From Phoronis australis (lineage: Eukaryota; Phoronida; Phoronidae), in assembly GCA_002633005.1 (NCBI GenBank), contig NMRA01001045.1:1-64000 (forward strand): 64,000 nucleotides of DNA, in the 5' to 3' direction. Position 1 is the first letter of the stretch, and every line of letters starts with the position of its first letter. A model generated the notes under the pieces. It ran no database searches. It had not been told where the DNA came from and saw only the letters and a program-made list of their open reading frames with translations. Made by a program: the position numbers and the translations under genes. Positions 34,427 to 45,689 of the stretch are shown in pieces.

Positions 34427-36240
34427 ACTGTAGGAAATTATGAACATGTTTTAGTTGTTGTCTATTCTTACGATATTGTTGTGGTCATCATTATCGTAGC
34501 TAGGGGACTGGGGTCCACCCTGAGCGAAATTGGAAAAAATGGAAGATGACGCAAATTAGGGGCTTCAATGGGGGAGAAATTTGAGTGGTGGCTGTTTGGG
34601 GAAAATAATCCAAGCCACTGATGGTCAACATTGAAATCTTTTGTCACTTTTTACTAGCGTTTTTTGTTTTATGTTCAGTTTGAAACTCGTAAAGCATACT
34701 TTTTACATGATTGATTCTCTTGAAACTACTGAGATTTTTATAGGAGTGATTATCTAGTTTTGAGAAACGTCTATCTTAGACATGTGTACTGAGCAAAATA
34801 AAAAGACTTTGTGTCTCAGTAGCTCTTGTTTTCTTCAAACAGAATGCAGTTTTTTTTTGAGGAGTTGTGTAGAAATGCATCATACACTAAACCTAGCATA
34901 CCTCCAAGACTGAAACTGTGGTTTTGAGTCCGCCGCATGAACGGAATTTACACATTGTGAAACTTTTAGCTGGTAAGTTGCAACAACACCCAATTGCTTA
35001 AATACTGGTTTGGAAAGTCGGTATCTTGGATATCACTGAAAGTATTATGTTTTCAATTGTAAATATCCGTACCTGTTATTTTTCTGAAATTGCAAATTCC
35101 ACTGGCGCGCTGCCACCATGCTCGGCCGCTTTTGTGTAGTACAAGAAGCATTGCGTGACTCTTTGTATGTCCCATAGCACGACACTTCTCCTCGTATCCA
35201 CCGTCCTCTTTTCACGTGTGATCTCGAAGATCTTGATTAGTTTTAGTATGAACTTTCCTATTAGTGTTAGGGGACTTTTTCATGCGCATATACAGGGATT
35301 TGTCCAGGAGGTATGAAAATGGACCAGCATGCACTGCAGGAAGTGCGTGGGATTCTTAGTCAGTTACGGTGTTTGAAAACTGGCCAAGCAATGGGTAATG
35401 GGCACCCTTAATAAGAATAAAAAGTGCTTCTCTGGAATATGAGATGTTGATGGGGTTGTATTATTAACTCATAAGTACATTAAAATTGACTTTTTTGTTT
35501 TCTGTAATCCTATAACAAATTTTTATTTTTGCACCAGCAAAACTGAAAATCCGCGAAGAAAAAGTCTCTCATACACCTTCCCATGATCTCCTTTGTCACT
35601 AATGTAGCAAAACAAATGATATTTGTTCTATTTGGCATCTTGGTCGATAGATAATTGCACAATCGAGTAGCGCGTCCTAGAGTCTTTTAATCAAACTGAC
35701 AGTCACAGATTGGCAGAAAATGTGTAAGTGAGTTATGTAAAAAACTGACAGCAAAAAACTATGAAAGAGACAAGATTTTTTATTCTTGCGTTGGGCTGAA
35801 CAAAGACAGCAGTAACAGATGGAAGTTAACTCATGTTCCAAAAGAATCCGATATAGATTTGGGAGAGTGATAAAAATGCGAAAAAATGGCCTTAATAATA
35901 AGCAGTGAAAATGATATTTTTGTAGGCTAAAATGGGAGGACATAAAATATCAAAAAATCCATCCGAACTATTTTTTTTTTACGTTATTCTTTCTTCTTTC
36001 TGCTATATAGTTATTTTTTTTCTATAGCGTGAAGCGATGATGTGTTGTTGCTGACAAAATGTTACCTACTTCCAAGTACTATTATTTGCTATTTTTCGGA
36101 AAAAAGTACAAAGTGGTCGTAAAAGGGTTAAAAAAACTCGGAAACTCTTAAAAATTCAGGCTCAGGTTTCTTTTGACAAGGCCAGCTGATGTGCTAAGTT
36201 TCAAAAAAATTGGTGATTTTGCATATATAGCCACCATCTG
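34427..36240. other. No gene recognised
   Basis: Noncoding spacer between two decayed genes. It holds AATAAA at 34797 and T/A-rich runs. The 88-codon minus-strand frame at 35677-35943 has no motif. Confidence 0.45.
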
Positions 36241-36248
36241 GTTTTTAT

Positions 36249-37524
36249 ATGGAATTGCTCTTAAAGTTTGAGCGGTGTGTTGTTTCTCCCGCTCTTTTTG
36301 TTCATCTGGTCTTCCCAGAGTCAATATTAACTGATGTAATCTGGTCCAGTGGAAGACTACCTGAGGACTACCGATTTCCAGAAGACACGGTGATGCATGT
36401 AATTGACGTCAGTTCTCTCCTTCACCGTATTCCATGGCCTAGAGGTGCAACGTTTGCGACAGTTGGTAGATCTTATGTGGATTACATCAGCAAGTACACC
36501 CAGCCTACTGTTGTTTTCGATGGTTATGGAGGTGGCTCATCAACTAAAGATGTCTCCCATGTTCGAAGACTAGGTAGGGTAATTGGAACTGATGTTCACT
36601 TCAATTGGTGACTTGGTGATCAAGTCAGAAATGGAACATATTTTGGCAAAAAGCAAAAACAAACAAAAATTTATTCACTTCTTGTCAAGTTTTACTATGA
36701 AATGCTATTTGCACAGTGGTACAAGCTCAATTGTAGAAACAACAGTAGAGAACGCAGCACAAGGTCCAACTTCACTCATTGCTGACGATACATACTTCTT
36801 GGTTCTTCTGTGGTATCAAGCTACTTCACAAAAATTTCGAATGTCCATGAAATCTGACAAGAGCCACCAAAGCAAGAGGAGAGTGTGGGACATCAAGAAA
36901 CTTCAGTCGTCTCTTGGTGCGGAAACTTGCGCGGTTTTGCCATTTGCGCATGCAGTAGGTGGTTGCGATAAAACATCACGATTGTTCGGTATTGCCAAGG
37001 CTCTCCCATTCAAGAAATTGCGTGATCAGGAATTCTGCAAAAACTCTAGAGTATTTACTAGACCCATGCAGCTGAAGCAAGACATATTTGAAGCTGGTAA
37101 GAGCTGTGTCTATGCTTTAAGGCCGTAAAGGCTCTAGAAATTTGGATGACTTATAATGTACAATACAGGTGATATGTGGAAAAGGTGTCATCAAGTGTAG
37201 CCCCAGTCCAAATACATCATTACCACCAACTGCTTCAGTAGCTAAATTTCATGCTGGCAGGACATACTATCAAGAGCAAGAGTGGTCATGTCTCCGGGGC
37301 CAGTGGCCTACACTCGCTGGATGGCGATGGATGCTGGAAAGTGGATAATTGATTCCCAGCCAGCAGCACCAGAGAACCTGTTGAAAGTAGTAAGATGCTC
37401 GTGCAAGACCAACTGCAGTTCTAGTGGATGTACTTGCAAGACGTTTGGACTGCCGTACTTGATTGCATGTGAAGAATGCCGTGGTATAAGATGCATCAAT
37501 TCATTCTCAGTTGACAGAGATTAG
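36249..37524 (+). pseudogene. Decayed PIN/FEN-like family gene
   Basis: The plus-strand frames keep their order across three frameshifts. The first is VIDVSSLLHRIPWPRGATF, YVDYISKYTQPTVVFDGYGG and TKDVSHVRRL (36249-36605). Then come SEMEHILAKSKNKQKFIHFL, SLIADDTYFLVLLWY, RRVWDIKKLQSSLG, PFAHAVGGCDKTSRLFGIA and LPFKKL (to 37128). The end is LPPTASVAKFHAGRTYY followed by a Cys-rich tail, LLKVVRCSCKTNCSSSGCTC and ACEECRGIRC (to 37524). The arrangement, with an acidic pair before a hydrophobic strand and a Gly-Cys-Asp core, resembles a PIN/FEN-like nuclease fold found in many multi-copy invertebrate genes of unknown role. The second acidic residue expected after DDT is Tyr here. Frameshifts mean no full product. 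The fold is inferred from pattern memory only. Confidence 0.65.
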
Positions 37525-38012
37525 TTTTGTAAATACTGGTTGATTGGGTATAGAGTTTGATCACAGCTTGGAAGGTATGATTCAGACAGACTTGTAACAT
37601 CACTAAAGTGATGCCTAGTGGGAGCTATACCAGCACTTATAAACTGTTTAACTTGCTAAATATACCTTGCTAAACCTTTCTCCTGTCTCAATTGCTGCTG
37701 TATTCGCTAGTATTTACAACTAACTGGAGGTGACAATCACGGTGTGGATAGTACATGTAGTTCACTAAATTATTCGTAGAGAATTATTTTCTATACAGCA
37801 CATTTTTTCAGGAAAAGAATGACCCTTTAATCCAGACGAACTTGATGTTTTTCACCCAGATAAGTTATTATTCGTTTAACAGTCTTTAAAATGGTAGTCG
37901 TAACCATCAGAGATTGACAAAAATATTCTTATAGACGTGTTTACCTAAAAAACTCAGGATATGAAGTCTGTCAAGATGGCGTGTTTCTGGAACCTGAAGT
38001 TCTACACGAAGC
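37525..38012. other. No gene recognised
   Basis: AT-rich spacer before a tandem repeat. Confidence 0.45.
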
Positions 38013-38690
38013 AACTATTTGGTGGCCATCTTAGAAAATGATGGAATTAATCATTAGAGCCAAACGCAATGAGTCTCAATGGATTAGTCGACCCAGAAAA
38101 AACTGTGATGCAATATTTGAAGCAAGACGATATTCACTGTTCGTGCGAAGTTGTGCAAATCAAAGTAGTTTCGGAGGCTATCTTGGAAAATGTCGAACGG
38201 TGTCACAACGGCCAGGCAAAACTATTTCCAAGAGATTTGTTGACCAACAAAAATAGGTAAACCTTTTTGAATTTTTACTTTATCACTTTCCACTATCGAG
38301 TTATAATGGTTTTCTTCAAATCTGGCACCCATTTTGTCCGCCACCTTGAAAATGGTGGAAGTAATCAATAAAGCCAAATGCAATGAGTGTCAATGGATTA
38401 GACGACCCAGAAAAGCTATGGTGTAATGTTTGAAGCAAGATGACACACTAATCATTTCGTGCGAAGTTGTCGGACTCGAAGACGTTTTAGCGGCCCTCTT
38501 GGAAAATGGCGGACAGTGTCACCACAGCCATGCAAAACTATTTCCAATGGATTTGTTGATTCACAAAATATAGGTAAACCTTTTTGAATTTTTACTCTAT
38601 TACATTCCAGTCTCGATTTATAATGGCCATCTGCAAATCTGGCGGCCCTTTTGTCCGCCATCTTGAAAAAATAACTTCCGCCACTCCGAC
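38013..38690. repeat. Tandem repeat, unit about 320 bp, two copies plus a partial third
   Basis: Copy 1 starts near 38013 and copy 2 near 38342. A third start lies near 38660. Each begins GGCCATCTTAGAAAATGATGG-like, then AAAGCCAAATGCAATGAGT, CAATGGATTAG, CGACCCAGAAAA, GTGCGAAGTTGT, GCAAAACTATTTCCAA and AGGTAAACCTTTTTGAATTT. Short frames over it are artefacts of the repeat. Confidence 0.9.
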
Positions 38691-38831
38691 TCTGGTACAC
38701 TTTTTTCTCAAAGTATGGGTTGTGAGAGGATACGTTTTATGCAATAAAACCTGTTGCATTTTTCCAGATCATCCGTAGAATGACTGGACTAATTCGAAAG
38801 TGTTGCATTTAAGTATTGCCTTTGCCTTGAG

Positions 38832-39170
38832 TTGTTCAGTAAGAAGACAGGACCGGATAGGTGTTATAATGTCTGTAAACCCACAAGCGCTTCGGTTAAG
38901 GATCCCTGGTGTATCCAATCCCCATGCCACGTCTGTTCATTGCGTCCTCACCTCCCCGTTATCCATTCTAGGCAAACTGCATTCCGATTTTGCGCGTTGT
39001 GCGGGCGTTTCCGTCCAACGACTGCTCGTCTTGCAACACTGCCAAGCTCAATGGCGAATGACAGCTGCGACAACATCGGCGCAGACGACATACTAAACGC
39101 GCTTGTTGGTACGGAAAAGTCAATACTGGGTGGAAAAGATTTGGTATCAAACCTGAGTATGGCATAGCTA
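38832..39170 (+). mobile_element. Possible PHD-like ORF1 remnant
   Basis: A plus-strand frame of 111 codons has spaced Cys pairs (PCHVCSLRPHLPVIH, FCALCGRFRPTTARL) and ends MANDSCDNIGADDILNALVG, with GIKPEYGIAI in another frame just past it. The Cys-x-x-Cys pairs with a Cys-Asp-Asn segment resemble the PHD-like fingers at the start of ORF1 in some LINEs. The metal-binding set is incomplete, and no reverse transcriptase follows on this strand. It could equally be chance. Confidence 0.3.
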
Positions 39171-39351
39171 TTCTTAAATATCTATGAGATTGCTTTGAGC
39201 GTACATGTAATTTCACGTTTGTAACTCGATCATTATGTAATTTTGTTGTTGGTGCTGGGGCGTTCTGAGTTAAGTGACGCACGTAATTAACCATATTTTT
39301 GAAACAGGTTTGAGAAATGTGAAATAGTCTTATCGTGGTTCAAGTAGTGGT

Positions 39352-40080
39352 AGCAGTAATACACTTTATTCACGTTGAGACAAAAATACAATTGATGCAA
39401 TTAAAGCTTATGGAGACTCCGTGAGGGACCCGAAAGGTCCGCTGACCACGGAGCCAACAGAGAATAGAATACAATGATACAGATATTCAGAATTACAAAC
39501 TTAGGTGAAAATTCAATTTAAAAATACATGTAAAAAGAATAACAAAGCTTATGGAAATTAGTTACACACAAAGCAGTTGGGAATAGTGCACTCAATTTCA
39601 TATCATTTAAGACAAGGGATTTTTAAATAATTTCTAACAGAGCATAACGAATGGGCAAATTTGTTTGAGATACACTTACAGGAAGGTTATTAATGATATT
39701 AGGTAAGACATTGCGAAATGAATCTTCTGCAAATGATTTACTACAACAAGGAGTAGGAGTAAGTTATCGCCAAGTGTAATGTTCATGAACAGACCCACGA
39801 GTTATTTATTTAACGTTTTAAAAATGAAGGTAGATAAATATGAACATTTTTGTAGAAAAAATTGACAATAGCAACAACATACGAGTCCTTTATTTTGAGT
39901 ACCTGTGTAGTCATATATGGATTCGTATGGGCATTAAAACAACTAGAAGTAATAATATGAATAACGCCTTTCTATAATTAGACTTTTCTATGATGCTCAC
40001 AACCTATAGCAAAATGCCATTTATAAAATGAGGAGGGACAAAATCATTGTATCAACTTTTCAAAGTCTCAAAGAGCATTA
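39352..40080 (-). mobile_element. LINE 3' end
   Basis: Minus-strand fragments such as VLKIKDSYVVAIVNFFYKNV and HIYLPSFLKR, with shifted pieces after them, match the C-terminal end of CR1/L2-like polyproteins. A 3' UTR follows with CGGACCTTTCGGGTCCC, which forms a hairpin, then GGAGTCTCCATAAGCTTTAA and AATAAAGTG near 39365. Many stops are present. Only the last part of the element remains. Confidence 0.6.
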
Positions 40081-40084
40081 AATG

Positions 40085-41886
40085 TTTAATGCTATTAAAG
40101 GAGAATGCCACCCAAAAAACAACCTAGTTTGTATCAATTTAGTTCGAGTAGTTCTACTCAATAACGTGGCTACGTTGCGTCCTCCTCTCGAGGACTTCAT
40201 CAGGCCACTGAGTTGTCACGTGACTGGTCATGTGATCCGTCGTACAGTTTCCGCGGGATTCACTTCAGTGTCCTATCCCATGTCCTAGGTAAGTGAAACT
40301 GCAGCACCTCTTGTCTATTGAGAATAGGATTCTCAATTCTCTCGTAGATAGCTTCTTTGACCCCTCTCCGAAACCAATTCTCTTCTCTATCCAGGATCTT
40401 CACATCTTCCATGGCGAAAGAGTGGTCTGTGGAAGCCATGTGACTAAAAACTGCAGAATCATAGCAGTCCCCATAACTGGACATCCGAAGCTGGTTGAAA
40501 CGACTTTTCAGGGTTTGTTTGGTTTCCCCAATATATGCTGCTCCACACCCCGGTTCCGAGCATGAAATGCCATACACCACATTTGATGTTTTCTCTTTGA
40601 TGGTTTTGTCTTTCACATTTAACAATTGACTCCTTATGGTGTTAACAGGTTTGAATACAACAGCAACGTCGTGTCCCCTCATATGTGATTTGATCTGGTC
40701 AGCGATCCCTGGCACAAAAGGCAATGTTACCCTGATGTTTCACCTATTGTCAGGTGGCGTGTTCTGAGGCCTGACTCTGTCATGGTTTGCCATGTGGAAT
40801 GACCACTTCGGGGGGTAGCCACATCTTTTCAGCACTGTTCGGTTGTGTTCTATTTCAAAATCAATGTCCTCTTCTGTGTTGGGGATGGTTCTTGCTCGAT
40901 AGTCCAACGTTCTAATCACGCCTACATGTAGTTTGTGAATCAACGGGTGATTGGAGTCAAACGGAAGATAGTAGCCCGTGTGAGTGGGCTTCCTAAAAAC
41001 CTTGGTCTTGATACGCTTTGTCTGTAACAGTCACTAAACAATCAAGGAACGGTAAAGAGTTGTCTCTAGATTCCTCTTGAGTAAACTTGATATTGATATC
41101 ACATTGATTGATGTGTTCGAAGAACCCTATCTCTTCAGAATTTTGAGCACTACAAAATTGTCATCTACATACCTCAGCAAGAGTCTAGGTGGAACTCCAT
41201 CAGAGGATGTTAACGCATTTCTCTCAAAGTTCTCCATGTATAAGTTCACCACAATCGGGGAAACAGGAGAGCCCATGGCACATCCATTGGACTGGATGTA
41301 GATGTTCCCGTCAAAAGAGAAGTAAGTGGACTTGAGAGTTAGCTCAGTAGCTGGCAAATGTTGTCTATCGATAGGGTTGTTCTGTCACTCAGAGTGTTAT
41401 CCTGCTGTAGGTGTTCTCTCACAACCGTCAAGGCGTCATCGTGGGGTACACATGTAAACAGGGCACTTAAATCATAGGAAGTAATGCTCTCATCTTCTTC
41501 CACCACTAGATTTTCTATGTGCCTAATGAATGACTGGGTGTTCTTTACATGGTGTCGTGACAGGCCAACGAGGGGCGAGATGATTCTCGAGATAAATTTA
41601 CCGATGTTGTGAGTGAACGAACCAATGCAGCTTACGATCGGTCGAACCGGTATGGGTTCCGGTTTATGAATTTTGGGCAACCCATAGAAAGCTGGGACCG
41701 TGGGCTCTGTTGGCGGTGATAATCGAAATTTCTCAGTGTCACTGATCACCTGTCGTTTATGCAGATCACTTACCAAACTCAAGGGTGGGGTTGTAGTTGA
41801 TCTTTTTGTACATGTATGTGTGGGCGTCTTTCAGTAGATCATAACATTTCTCCTCGTAATCACACTTACATGTATTCATCTTACCA
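40085..41886 (-). mobile_element. Penelope-like element with RT and GIY-YIG nuclease
   Basis: The minus-strand frames give an almost complete Penelope-like polyprotein with frameshifts. The N-terminal piece starts at ATG 41879 (MNTCKCDYEEKCYDLLKD). The RT follows with FYGLPKIHKPEPIPVRPIVS, ITSYDLSALFTCVPHDDA, SNGCAMGSPVSPIVVNLYME and LLLRYVDDNFVVL (YVDD box). A linker has VIRTLDYRARTIPNTEEDI. The C-terminal GIY-YIG endonuclease has NVVYGISC, GCGAAYIGETKQTLKSRF, and a Glu near GVKEAIYERIENP. The frame ends at 40260. The catalytic landmarks are still readable, but at least two frameshifts split the ORF. A hammerhead-like sequence lies just past the ORF at 40153-40215. The low-coordinate edge is ATTAAAGGAGAATGCCACCC. 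Confidence 0.9.
40153..40215 (-). ncRNA. Degenerate hammerhead-like ribozyme of the Penelope-like element
   Basis: On the minus strand, CTGATGA is followed by a strong stem-loop (GTCCTC, GAGA, GAGGAC with an extra G), then GCAAC, and then a short ACGT-AGCC-ACGT hairpin. This is the type I hammerhead layout reported for Penelope-like elements. The core GAA after stem II reads GCA here. That change of an essential core adenine should prevent cleavage. Stem I pairing (ACTCA with TGAGT) is also imperfect. Confidence 0.5.
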
Positions 41887-42115
41887 TAGGATATAAAATC
41901 GAGTTATTGTTTCACAACGGCTTCCAGTCAGCAAACACTCAATTAGCGTGCGCTCACACGGCCTCCTTCCCCGGTGTATTGCTTCTAAAGTGATTTATTC
42001 ATTGCAGGCTTCTCAAAATATGTGCACTCACGAACACTCCAAGGCACTACAAATTGTATCGAACGAGACAGACTTTGTTTCAGTTTTATATAAGAATAAT
42101 TCATTTTGAAACAGA
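41887..42115. other. No gene recognised
   Basis: Flank of the Penelope-like element. I found no second hammerhead motif here. Confidence 0.4.
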
Positions 42116-42119
42116 ACGC

Positions 42120-42560
42120 AAAATAAGAAACGTCAACGGCGCAACTCGCAATCCTGACTTAGACGAGTACTCATCCGACGTAGACTTCACAGGTCTATCG
42201 TAAGGTTTCAGTTCGAACCGGAATACACTGATAAAGAAATAATAGAGAGGCTCCGTGAACGTGTGCAGACTACGGAACACATGGATAGTTCCGAAAAGAG
42301 TGAATGACTTCGCAAGTGAAACGCCTTCTTATAAATGCGCAGATGTGTCTCACGGATCGTTCTGATTTTGCACCGCATAACTATAAACAGAGGTGTGCTT
42401 TCGACGTTTTTGGGCTGAGAAAAAGAACTGGTGAAAACATCCTACTCCCAGAGGACCAAACAGAAGCCTCACTAACGAGTCAGTCATCAAACAGGTTATG
42501 TAAAACGTTATGTTCACAAGCCTTGAATTATTGTACTTGTTTATGTTTTCATGGCCAAAT
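42120..42560 (+). pseudogene. Possible P2X7-type C-terminal module, decayed
   Basis: Plus-strand frames read NPDLDEYSSDVDFTGL, RFQFEPEYTDKEIIERLRER, CVSRIVLILH, NRGVLSTF, KELVKTSYSQRT and RLCKTLCSQ across several shifts. An Arg-(Phe/Tyr)-x-Phe-Glu-Pro motif followed by a Cys-containing helical region is typical of the cytoplasmic domain of P2X7 receptors and of many invertebrate proteins that carry this domain alone. The cysteine-rich zinc-binding centre expected in between is not visible. The call rests on weak, memory-based similarity. Confidence 0.3.
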
Positions 42561-42589
42561 ACAGTTCTCAAAACCTGAACAACAACCGA

Positions 42590-42935
42590 TACGACGAATT
42601 GCAGGCCACTGACAGACACGGAAAAAATTTCACGGTCTCATACTGGATATTAACGACGTACTTTTCATTCTTCACTACTGCGAGCCACTTCCGAAAGATT
42701 ATGGGCTCTCAAGAAAATCGTAAAAACGATATAACCGCTTTCCTTGCAGCTTCATAGTTCACACAAGCGGAAACGATACTCAACAACATAGCGCCACTCA
42801 CTCTGCAGAAGAACCGCTGACGTCGCTGAGTCGTTTATCATCTTCCTCACAGGTTTACGCGACACCTCTCGAGGAAGTGAGATGGAACGTATACGAGGTG
42901 GATATAGACCGAATTAAGTATCAGTCCACCGACCC
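42590..42935 (+). repeat. Dispersed repeat R1, copy 2
   Basis: Aligns with the inverse of 858-1250 and of 52715-53090. Shared landmarks are GACACGGA, TTTCACGG, TCTCATACTGG, TTCACTAC, CCGCTTTCCTTGC, GACACCTCTCGAGG and GAGGTGGATATAGACCGAATT. The plus strand carries the protein-like reading, for example FHGLILDINDVLFILHYCEP. This copy follows the P2X7-like piece directly, so R1 could be part of the same decayed gene. Confidence 0.65.
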
Positions 42936-45149
42936 ACCGACCACAATACAACCAGCAAGCGGCAAGGTGGGGGGTCAACCAATGAGAACCTTGTTCAGTC
43001 TAATAAATGGCATTACAGATGCGAGAAATTGGGTGAAGTAGGACACCACAGAGTTTGGTGGTTTAGGGGATACAAGGGAAGTCTTCTGGGGGGCAAATGA
43101 GTCAATTTCTTGATGCGAAATGAGTCATTTTTTACTATATTTTCTACTGCAGTTTCTGCTTCAAACAGATTTTTTTCTGAATAATTTTGATATCACATGA
43201 TAGGTTCATGACCAATGTAAGCCAAAAAGGCATCAACACTAAAATATCGGTTGCCATGTTAACACTGGAACTGTTTCCGTGGAGGTACTTGCTATGCTTG
43301 TTAAAAACCAGCAGTAAGTCAAACCCTGATACCCTGAAAATAATAACACGGACATGTAGAAGAGGTTAATATGATATGTCCTTGAAATTAATACAAAGAA
43401 AGCTTTGTCAGACCTTCAGACAGGCTTGGTAATAGGTATCTGAATTTAACTATTTTTCGACCGCCCACATGTGTATTTGTCGTATTGAACCAGTCACTGG
43501 TTGTGCGCCGTTTCTACGCATTAAATGCCGTGGTATAATACATGTACAACAATTAAACGAATTGGCTTGCTTAAATGTTTGTAATTAATAATAAGGAAAC
43601 AGTTCCCATTAACATATGAAATTATACTAGATTTGTTCATCCAACTCTCTGAATACGAAACCAAAGCATACATTATGCGTTAGTTGAATGATGGCTGATC
43701 TGAAGTGCAGATTTGCGAATTTATCTATTTATGTGGCACTGCAAGTCGCATCAGTTGGAGTATTTTTACAAATTACCGAGAAAAACGACTTTTAAAACTC
43801 TTGGGAAATGCAAAAGGAATATAGCGAGACACTTGAGATCTTTAAAAGTGAGGGGACGTGAAGGAGGTGGAACGTGTCCTCCTGAGAAGTAGTCTGTCTG
43901 CCTCGGGGGCAGGTGTGCAGCTGGAGCTACATGTAGATTATCTAACGTAGTAGATTCACTTGCCCGAATCATCGTTATGACCTTTGACATATTTTGGCGT
44001 CGCTAAAGACATTGAGTACATCCACTGTACACAAGAGGGGAAATCCCACAGAGGTCTGAAAAATTACCTAAGACGTCAGTCAACGTCCTGCGTCATGCGA
44101 GCTCAGGTAGGAATCACCAAACTCCGGGGTCAGACCCTGACGAATATTTTAGGAGCACATCATTCATGCAAAAAATATTTATATTGACGCACCGTGATTG
44201 CTTTTAACTTGGACCTTATTGCTTAATCATATATTATTTCAATTGTCTTGAAATATATGCAGTGTATGTATACAACTACATAGAAAATAGGCAGGTATCA
44301 TAACTTTTTTTTCAAAAAATTACACTGATATTAAGTTGTGACTTTGCAACTAGTGAAGCTTACAAAGTTGGTTAGGCTAAAGAATGGAACGGAACTCAAA
44401 AAGTGGAGCTGATATTTGCCTAATGTGCAGTTCACAATTTTGCTCAATCACTCATCGCTGAAGTAGAAGGCAAAGTCGCACATCAAAATGCACCCTACCA
44501 AAATTGGAATAAAATGACAGGAATTTTAACATGACCCATACGTCCCCCAAATTATCCAGTTGACTTTAGGCCCTGAAGGGAAAATTGATCTGTTAACCAC
44601 GTAAAGGATTCCGGTGTTGTTTCATGCATGCTGTAGTTGCATTAGAGTTAAATTCCTGTTTACCTCATATGATTGCTAAAAAGCTGTGTATTTCTGAGTT
44701 TTAGGGTACACTAACAAAACTAATCAGTGACTGTTGTGAGGGTTTCACAATATTTATTGAAGATATTGAACCTATGGTTTCCATATCATACTTGTGCATG
44801 AAAGATAGTGTATGCTTTCTATGCAATGGCTTACAACACCATTACACAAGTCAGATGTTTGTTTGGAAATATGTTATGTTGAAATGGTTAACGTTTTGTG
44901 CTCATCGTGAACGTTGGCTCACGTGAAGTGCAGAATGGTATTGCTCAACTCGGGGGGTCATGTCAGCTGCCATCTACTGCTCTGTGTTATAAACAACCAG
45001 AATGGTAGTGAACTAAGTTGGGGAGATCTTGTACGGTTGTATTGGGGATTTTAGGTGGTTTTGCTAGAAATTGCATTGCAAATACATAAACAATGGCTGT
45101 TACTCGAGCACATCTGAGTAACCACCTCTATTAAGGCGCTCTTGTTTTT
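42936..45149. other. No gene recognised
   Basis: About 2.2 kb of AT-rich DNA without recognisable motifs. Confidence 0.45.
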
Positions 45150-45167
45150 ATTTTGTTGATCCCTATA

Positions 45168-45356
45168 GACTATGAGTATGAACATGCAACAAATATATTT
45201 CCAATGCAGATGACAGAATATAACTACAAATATTCAGGAATTTGCAGAAGCTGCCAGACAAATCAGGCGGACTTAATGGAATTTCGGAGTGGGTCAAAAG
45301 AAAGCGAGTTAGATTTGGAGCCCCTGGATACTACAGTAATAGAAAGTACTTGTTAA
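45168..45356 (+). CDS. Possible terminal exon, unknown protein
   Basis: A TTGATCCCTATAG acceptor-like sequence precedes DYEYEHATNIFPMQMTEYN, then CRSCQTNQADLMEF and an acidic tail ending ESTC and TAA. Base composition changes from the AT-rich flank to mixed coding-like sequence. No domain is recognised and no upstream exon can be identified, so the gene cannot be assembled. Confidence 0.25.
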   Translation, partial: DYEYEHATNIFPMQMTEYNYKYSGICRSCQTNQADLMEFRSGSKESELDLEPLDTTVIESTC

Positions 45357-45689
45357 AATCTGTTACGAAATTCGTAATTGCCTAAAATCGGTCAATTGTT
45401 TTATTTTTCGATGTTATGAAGAGAAATGTAAAGCACAACTCATGTATTTCACAATGAATGCTGACACATAGGTAGTGCGGATAATTTAAATCGGTCTCAA
45501 TATTTTCTACATGTAATGTGCCATCATTCTTCTTTTATACCTTGGTCCTACTGTCAGGTACATAGAAATTCATTTAGTAAATTTTTATAGTCAAATCTGA
45601 ATGACTTATTTGTGATGCCTTCCCTTTAGCTTGGTATTCATGTTTTCTGAGCCGAAATGGCCACATTAATTTTTTTTTTCATTAATGCA

